Shown one piece after another: positions 35,860 through 40,498 of a DNA stretch of 40,498 nucleotides; the first letter of the stretch is position 1; every line of letters begins with the position of its first letter. The DNA comes from Bacteroidales bacterium (lineage in GTDB: Bacteria > Bacteroidota > Bacteroidia > Bacteroidales > UBA932): positions 1-40,498 of the forward strand of contig JAFZEP010000031.1 of assembly GCA_017560625.1 (NCBI GenBank), written 5' to 3'. Below the pieces are notes generated by a model, which was not told the DNA's origin, did not search any database, and saw nothing but the letters and a program-made list of their open reading frames with translations. The translations under genes were made by a program, and so were the position numbers.

Positions 35860-36303
35860 ATGCTACTATCTAAAGAAATAGCTGTAGAACTCAATCTTAC
35901 AGGCTGCAAGCTCAAGCACTTCATCGCGACAAAACTGAAGGAGGTTCATGTGCCTTTGACTCCTGAGCAGTTCATGCTCATCGACCTGTTGTGGAATCAC
36001 GGGGAAATGTCTCAGCAGCAGCTTGCTGACCTCATGCATAAGGACAAGAATTCTGTGACCAAGCTTGTAGATGCCATTGAGCGCAAGGGATTTGTGGTGC
36101 GTCGCCAAAATAGGAACGACCGCAGGTCGAACACCCTGGTGCTTACAGAAAATGCCAATCAGCTTAAGCCGGGGGCAAAACTGAAAGGCATTTCCATTTT
36201 GGATCAGATGCTTGAGGGCATCTCTGAAGAGGAATTGCGCGCTTTTCTGGCAACCCTCCGAAAACTCAATGTCAACATGAGTGTCGACGAAGCCGACCGC
36301 TAA
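35860..36303 (+). CDS. MarR-family transcriptional regulator
   Basis: The 147-residue protein has the winged-helix core of MarR regulators: LTPEQFMLIDLLWNHGEMSQQQLADLM, the recognition helix KNSVTKLVDAIERKGFV and the wing RRQNRNDRRSNTLVLTENA with the usual DRR arginines. It probably acts as a dimer on nearby promoters. The ligand and targets are unknown. Its stop codon overlaps the stop of the convergent S1/P1 nuclease gene by two bases (TAA at 36301-36303, and the other stop at 36300-36302). The two genes therefore lack a terminator between them and their messages overlap. Confidence 0.9.
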   Translation: MLLSKEIAVELNLTGCKLKHFIATKLKEVHVPLTPEQFMLIDLLWNHGEMSQQQLADLMHKDKNSVTKLVDAIERKGFVVRRQNRNDRRSNTLVLTENANQLKPGAKLKGISILDQMLEGISEEELRAFLATLRKLNVNMSVDEADR

Positions 36304-37109
36304 CCGAAGATTGTGTTGAGTACGTAAGCAAGTCTGTATCCTCCTACGAGAAGACGGTTCTCAAGAAGATCTGAGAAGTCGTATACGTACTGGTAAGAGA
36401 GGTTAGGGTTTTCTGTTCCCAGATTTTCTACATAATCGTAGAGGGCTGCAGCGTACTTCACTGTGTCGTTGAACCACTCTTCATATGTGCCTCTCATTAC
36501 GCTCTTCTTGAATTTCTTGTCTGTTCTGTCAAGTTGCTCTACCCACTCGATGTAACCCCATTTTCTTGCTGAGTTGATCATTTTGCTGTCCCAAACAGAG
36601 TGGAGGTTGGTGTTCTGGCCGAACCATCTTACCTTCATTCCGTTACCGCCTCTGTCTGAAAGTCTTCCGGCGTGCATTGGACAGTGCATGTCGCCGACCA
36701 TGTGCACGATCATCTTCACATAGTCAACCCTCATGCTGTCTGTGAGGTTGTCATAGTTTTCTGTAAGTTCACGAGTGAGGAACTCAAGTCCTGTAACCAC
36801 ATCTCCGTCAGGATTCTTCTGCATGGTCTGGTAGGTGAGTCCCTTGTCTACGTTGCCGTAGTGCCATGTCTTTGTTTTGTTGTAGCCGTCCTCCCAATAT
36901 GGAGAGTTCTGGATGCTGTCCATCCACGAAGAGTAATAGATGATCGACTTGCCGCCAAGGAGTTCGTCCAAGGCCTTCTTAGCCTTCTTTGTCAGATGTT
37001 TTTCTGCGATGGCAGCCACAACGTCGTGACCTTCCGGACCCCAGGCAAATGCTGAGAAACTGCTGAAAAGCAGTGTTGCGCACAAAAGTGCAATAGCGAA
37101 TTTTTTCAT
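36300..37109 (-). CDS. Exported S1/P1-type zinc nuclease
   Basis: The signal peptide (MKKFAIALLCATLLFSSFSAFA) is cleaved before WGPEGH, so Trp becomes residue 1, which binds zinc through its amino group in S1/P1 nucleases. Other zinc ligands are visible: the histidine in GPEGHD, the aspartate in SSWMDS, HYGNVD, HMVGDMHCPMHAGR and LHSVWD. These enzymes cleave single-stranded DNA and RNA in the periplasm. I chose ATG at 37109 because the longer frame from 37133 puts eight residues before the signal. A promoter TAACTTTG (37131-37138, minus strand) lies 22 bp upstream of that start, inside which the longer frame would begin. Confidence 0.92.
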   Translation of the reverse strand: MKKFAIALLCATLLFSSFSAFAWGPEGHDVVAAIAEKHLTKKAKKALDELLGGKSIIYYSSWMDSIQNSPYWEDGYNKTKTWHYGNVDKGLTYQTMQKNPDGDVVTGLEFLTRELTENYDNLTDSMRVDYVKMIVHMVGDMHCPMHAGRLSDRGGNGMKVRWFGQNTNLHSVWDSKMINSARKWGYIEWVEQLDRTDKKFKKSVMRGTYEEWFNDTVKYAAALYDYVENLGTENPNLSYQYVYDFSDLLENRLLVGGYRLAYVLNTIFG

Positions 37110-37473
37110 TGGAAATCTGTTTAATCTAGACAAAGTTAATGTTTTTTTGTGTCCGATTTGTATCTAAAAGGTAGAAAATCGTGATTTTATCGGCATTCGC
37201 CATTTCAGCTTTTCAACTGATGATTTCTAATCATAATTCGTTTACGGCTTACGATTTGTAAGTGATGTTGAACCTCGGTGCAAAATTGTCAACGAGAATT
37301 CAATATCATAACTAATTGTGTTAAAAATACTTATAAAAATATTTATTTATCTTTGCGCTCCCCAAAAACAGTAAGTGTCATAAAACGAATGGCGCAAGCC
37401 AAACAGATGGACAGTTAGTATAGTGTTGGCGGTGTGATGCCGCCGTATGGTTAAAATTAAAAGATTAATTATT
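37110..37473. promoter_or_regulatory. 364-bp divergent gap with two promoters and a structured leader
   Basis: The gap between the S1/P1 nuclease and DUF2582 genes holds a minus-strand -7 element TAACTTTG (37131-37138) and a plus-strand TATCTTTG (37348-37355). From the second, a leader of about 110 bases reaches the start codon at 37474. It contains the tetraloop hairpin GGCGCAAGCC (37392-37401) and GGCGG/CCGCC around TGTGATG (37429-37445). The middle (37160-37340) is AT-rich and shows no reading frame or known RNA. Confidence 0.5.
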
Positions 37474-37689
37474 ATGGAAATCAACAACATCGGAAACAAC
37501 GCAGGTCTCGTATGGAACGCGCTCAACACAAACGGCAAGATGACTGAGACTAAGCTTAAGAAGGAGACTGGTCTTGCATCAGCAGAGTTCTTCGCAGCTC
37601 TCGGTTGGCTTGCTCGCGAGGGTAAGGTTGCAACTGTAGTAGAGACTCGTTGCGGTAAGGATTGCGAGTACTACACTCTTAACGCGTAA
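37474..37689 (+). CDS. DUF2582-type winged-helix protein
   Basis: The 71-residue protein (MEINNIGNNAGLVWNALNTNGKMTETKL...) matches the small winged-helix family known as DUF2582, with VWNALN, a helix-turn-helix-like KKETGLASAEFFAALGWLARE and a C-terminal wing. Proteins of this kind are abundant in Bacteroidetes cells. The DNA target is not known. I start at 37474. The alternative ATG at 37447 would add nine basic/hydrophobic residues and cut into the structured leader. The gene is followed 20 bp later by a strong bidirectional terminator. Its codons (CGT, GGT, GCT, CTC) look suited to high expression. Confidence 0.85.
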   Translation: MEINNIGNNAGLVWNALNTNGKMTETKLKKETGLASAEFFAALGWLAREGKVATVVETRCGKDCEYYTLNA

Positions 37690-37706
37690 TTTCTTATCAA
37701 CCAAAT

Positions 37707-37736
37707 AAAATGGCGACCCGACGGGTCGCCATTTTT
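37707..37736. terminator. Bidirectional terminator between DUF2582 and MFS genes
   Basis: The arms TGGCGACCCG and CGGGTCGCCA form a 10-bp stem around a single A (37711-37731), flanked by AAAA on the left and TTTTT on the right. It serves both convergent genes. Confidence 0.9.
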
Positions 37737-37740
37737 CGTT

Positions 37741-39120
37741 TTATTTCATTTCTTCGAGAACCTTTTCGGCTTTTGAGTATCCGTCAGCCGGAGCATTCCA
37801 GATTCTGGCTATGACGAGGCATCCGAGTACGCCGAATGCGATTGCTACCACAAAGACGGAATTCCATCCCCAATGGTCGGCCATGAAGCCGAATCCGACT
37901 CCGGAGATCGTTGTGGCTGCGTATCCTGCGATGCCGAGCACTCCGTTGGCTGTGGCGCTGGCTCTCTTGGTGGCCTGCTGTGATGCTGCAACTCCGAGAA
38001 GGGCCTGAGGACCGTAGACGAAGAATGCAGACAGGCAGATGAAGAGGGCGCTGAAGAACCAGTGTGCATGTGCCGGCATGAGCCAGAAGAGTGCGAAGCT
38101 CACTGTTGTGCCCAATGTGCAATAGAGACATGTGCGATGAGCCTTGTTCTTCATGAACTTGTCTGTGAACCATCCTGCGACCAATGCGCCTCCGACTCCT
38201 CCGACGATTTCTGATGTGGCTACGATGTTTGCAGCCAGGTCAGTCTCCATTCCCTTGAACTGCGTGAGGAAAGATGTTCCCCACTCAAGGATGGTGAAGC
38301 GGATGACATAGATGCAGAAATTCGAAAGGGCGAGTATCCAGATGATAGGGTTGCGGAATACGAGCTTCTTGAGGAAATATTTGTATCTGCTGCCCTCGAG
38401 CTGCTCTTCAGGTTGAGCCTCGGCTTCTTTGTTTTCTGAGTCCAATGCTTCTACTTCCGGCAGACCGACTGATGACGGTGTGTCGCGAAGTGTGAAGAAC
38501 ACTGCTACTGCTCCGATCAGTGAGATGATGGCAGGGACAGAGAAGCACAGATGCCATGCTGATGTGCCGTATCGTGTCAGAAGCCATCCGCACAGTGCGA
38601 TCACGACTCCTGCTCCGATGGAGTGGGATGCATTCCAGATGGACTGCTTTGTTGCCAGTTCTGATGGCTTGAACCAATGTGCCATGAGGTTGGCGCATGG
38701 AGGGTATCCCATGCCGTGGATGTATCCGTTCAACACCCAGAGTGTTCCGATTATGTATACAAGTCCCACAGTGGCTTTGCCTTCTGCGTCAAGAAGGTTG
38801 AGCACGCCATCCAGCATCGGGCTGAATGCGATGGCAAGGTTGATGACTGCTGAGAGTATCAGTCCTCCGGCCAGCAGCTTTCGGCGGCTGCATCGGTCTG
38901 CAACGAAGCCGTTGATGAAACGTGAAAGTCCGTAGATGATGCCGTTTAGGGTCAGGAAGAGACCGAGCTCGGTCTTGCTGATGCCGAGTTCTGTCTGCAG
39001 TGCCGGCATTACTGCGCTCAGGTTCTTTCTGAGGAAATAATAGAGCATGTAAGCGACCATCAGTGTGATGAGTGTCCTCCACTGCCAGTGCTTGTACTTT
39101 TTCAGTATTGTCTGGTCCAT
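37741..39120 (-). CDS. MFS transporter of the organophosphate:phosphate antiporter family
   Basis: The start at 39120 (MDQTILKKYKHWQWRT) gives 459 residues and a normal MFS protein with about 12 membrane helices. The frame also runs open to 39327, which would add 69 residues overlapping transketolase in antisense, and is rejected. Family landmarks are YFLRKNLSAVMPALQ, GIIYGLSRFINGFVADRCSRRKLL, WVLNGYIHGMGYPPCANLMAHWF and a cytoplasmic loop between helices 6 and 7 rich in Glu. The GlpT/UhpT/UhpC-type group exchanges sugar phosphates or glycerol-3-phosphate for phosphate. The substrate is not determined. It is divergent from the transketolase gene, a plausible metabolic neighbour. Confidence 0.9.
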   Translation of the reverse strand: MDQTILKKYKHWQWRTLITLMVAYMLYYFLRKNLSAVMPALQTELGISKTELGLFLTLNGIIYGLSRFINGFVADRCSRRKLLAGGLILSAVINLAIAFSPMLDGVLNLLDAEGKATVGLVYIIGTLWVLNGYIHGMGYPPCANLMAHWFKPSELATKQSIWNASHSIGAGVVIALCGWLLTRYGTSAWHLCFSVPAIISLIGAVAVFFTLRDTPSSVGLPEVEALDSENKEAEAQPEEQLEGSRYKYFLKKLVFRNPIIWILALSNFCIYVIRFTILEWGTSFLTQFKGMETDLAANIVATSEIVGGVGGALVAGWFTDKFMKNKAHRTCLYCTLGTTVSFALFWLMPAHAHWFFSALFICLSAFFVYGPQALLGVAASQQATKRASATANGVLGIAGYAATTISGVGFGFMADHWGWNSVFVVAIAFGVLGCLVIARIWNAPADGYSKAEKVLEEMK

Positions 39121-39208
39121 GTTTTTTAGGTTGAATCTTTGCAAAAGTAGTGAGAATTTTATTAAATTTGTGAGATTAACGCATGAATAATACAAAATAC
39201 AAAATATT
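39121..39208. promoter_or_regulatory. Divergent promoter region of the MFS and transketolase genes
   Basis: For transketolase, TTTG (39138-39141) and TAAATTTG (39163-39170) are 21 bp apart. For the MFS gene, TACTTTTG on the minus strand (39142-39149) is the -7 element, 22 bp before its ATG. The two promoters overlap, so use of one may affect the other. Confidence 0.5.
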
Positions 39209-40498
39209 ATGAACGACAACAGACTTATGAATCTTGCTGCGGATAACATCCGAATCCTGGCAGCGTCTATGGTAGAAAAGGCAAAATCAGGCCATCCTGG
39301 TGGAGCTATGGGTGGTGCAGATTTCATAAACGTGCTCTACTCTGAGTATCTTCAGTATGACCCTGAGAACCCTTCATGGGTTGGTCGTGACCGCTTCTTC
39401 CTTGACCCTGGTCACATGTCTCCGATGCTTTACGCTCAGCTTGCCATGATCGGCAAATATTCTATCGAAGAACTCAAGCAGTTCCGTCAGTGGGGTTCAC
39501 CTACTCATGGCCATCCGGAGCTCAATGTCGCTCGTGGAGTTGAAAACACTTCTGGTCCTCTCGGACAGGGCCATGTGTTCGCGGTAGGTGCCGCAATGGC
39601 AGCGAAGTTCCTTGCAGCTCGCACAGGCAATCCTACTTTTGCTAAGGAAACAATCTACGCATATATTTCAGACGGCGGTATCCAGGAGGAGATCTCTCAG
39701 GGTGCCGGTCGCGTTGCCGGAACTCTCGGCCTTGATAATCTCGTGATGTTCTACGACTCGAATGACATTCAGCTTTCTACTGAGTGCGATGCTGTCATCG
39801 TTGAGGACACTGCAAAGAAATATGAGTCATGGGGATGGCATGTAATCACTATCAACGGTAATGACTGCGATCAGATCCGCAAGGCTCTCGATGAGGCTAA
39901 GGCAATCGATGACCGCCCTACACTTATCATCGGTAAGTGTGTGATGGGCAAGGGTGCAAGAACAGCCGACAACCAGAGCTACGAGCGTAACTGCAAGACT
40001 CACGGTGCTCCTCTCGGTGGAGATGCATACAGAAATACAATTGTAAACCTTGGCGGAAATCCAGACGAGCCATTCGTTATCTTCGATGAGGTCAAAGCTC
40101 TTTATGAAAAGCGCGCTCAGGACTTAAAGGCAGTAGTTGCAGAGCGTTATGCTGAAGAGGCTGCGTGGGCAGCTGCAAATCCTGAGAAGGCTGCTCAGCA
40201 GGAGCAGTGGTTCAGCGGTAAGGCTCCTCAGCTTGATTGGACAGCAGTTCAGCAGAAGGCTGGTGATGCTACAAGAAACGGATCTGCAAAGGTTCTTGGA
40301 ATGCTTGCAGAGAATGTTCCTAATATGGTTGTAGCTTCAGCTGACCTTTCAAACTCAGACAAGACAGACGGATTCCTCAATAAGACACATGCATTCCAGA
40401 AGGGTGACTTCAGCGGTGCGTTCTTCCAGGCTGGTGTGGCAGAGCTCACAATGGCTTGCGCATGCATCGGTATGGCTCTTCACGGTGGTGTTATCCCT
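39209..40498 (+). CDS. tkt: Transketolase (3' end cut by window)
   Basis: The first 430 codons of a thiamine-diphosphate transketolase are present. Landmarks are MVEKAKSGHPGGAMGGADF, the histidine-rich substrate loop GSPTHGHPEL, PLGQGHVFAVGAAMA, the ThDP motif region YISDGGIQEEISQGAGRVAG...YDSNDIQLS and the pyrimidine-domain start VVASADLSNSDKTDGFL...AGVAELTMACACIGMALHGG. It transfers two-carbon units in the pentose phosphate pathway. The gene runs off the end of the window. Codon use (GGT, CTC, CGT) fits high expression. Confidence 0.96.
   Translation, partial: MNDNRLMNLAADNIRILAASMVEKAKSGHPGGAMGGADFINVLYSEYLQYDPENPSWVGRDRFFLDPGHMSPMLYAQLAMIGKYSIEELKQFRQWGSPTHGHPELNVARGVENTSGPLGQGHVFAVGAAMAAKFLAARTGNPTFAKETIYAYISDGGIQEEISQGAGRVAGTLGLDNLVMFYDSNDIQLSTECDAVIVEDTAKKYESWGWHVITINGNDCDQIRKALDEAKAIDDRPTLIIGKCVMGKGARTADNQSYERNCKTHGAPLGGDAYRNTIVNLGGNPDEPFVIFDEVKALYEKRAQDLKAVVAERYAEEAAWAAANPEKAAQQEQWFSGKAPQLDWTAVQQKAGDATRNGSAKVLGMLAENVPNMVVASADLSNSDKTDGFLNKTHAFQKGDFSGAFFQAGVAELTMACACIGMALHGGVIP

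Noticed and set aside
39121..39327. N-terminal extension of the MFS transporter
   Set aside because: It would overlap the transketolase gene in antisense and both divergent promoters. MDQTILKK at 39120 is a normal start.

Overview
The window reads as a chromosomal segment of a gut-type member of the Bacteroidales. The evidence is a SusC/SusD pair with a hybrid two-component regulator, Bacteroidetes-type promoters (TAnnTTTG at -7), lipoproteins with a SusD-like lipobox, and the Bacteroidetes version of arginine synthesis, which runs through an ArgF-prime carbamoyltransferase. No tRNA, rRNA, CRISPR array, transposase or phage gene was seen.

Region 1 (1-15604) is a polysaccharide utilisation locus. 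A minus-strand operon runs from a four-module lipoprotein (9337-11319) through SusC, SusD and a DUF3823 lipoprotein to three tandem CE1-type esterases, the last cut by the window edge. The divergent plus-strand gene is a 1347-residue sensor that combines a beta-propeller, histidine kinase, receiver and AraC domain. An 11-bp direct repeat with a 20-bp period lies between the two transcription units. The set of esterases suggests an esterified plant glycan. No glycoside hydrolase lies in the window.

Region 2 (15656-24379) is a complete minus-strand arginine operon: an ArgA-like GNAT acyltransferase, argG, argC, argD, argF-prime, argB, argE and argH. ArgF-prime carries Pro90, the residue that marks N-succinylornithine transcarbamylase. 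The operon is full of small repeats. A GC-rich double-hairpin element is inserted in frame in both argE and argC, and a remnant lies before argG. ArgB carries a cysteine-rich insertion of its own. Other short palindromic repeats fill several gaps and even encode the ArgE C-terminus.

Region 3 (24655-32655) holds a ribbon-helix-helix-like protein, an exported TSCPD protein and a perfect bidirectional terminator. After these comes a minus-strand six-gene operon that I cannot match to a named system. It encodes an SPFH protein with four zinc ribbons, a four-helix membrane protein with a coiled coil, a large membrane-anchored coiled-coil protein with an acidic tail, two paralogous coiled-coil proteins and a bactofilin-like beta-helix protein. 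Its promoter sits at the end of a fourfold 21-bp tandem repeat that also forms the terminator hairpin of tdk. It looks like a membrane scaffold or envelope-stress assembly and is my best candidate for an undescribed system.

Region 4 (32673-40498) is housekeeping: tdk, an acidic protein followed directly by rsmI, a helix-hairpin-helix protein, a MarR regulator, an S1/P1 nuclease, a DUF2582 winged-helix protein, an organophosphate-type MFS transporter and the first 430 codons of transketolase.
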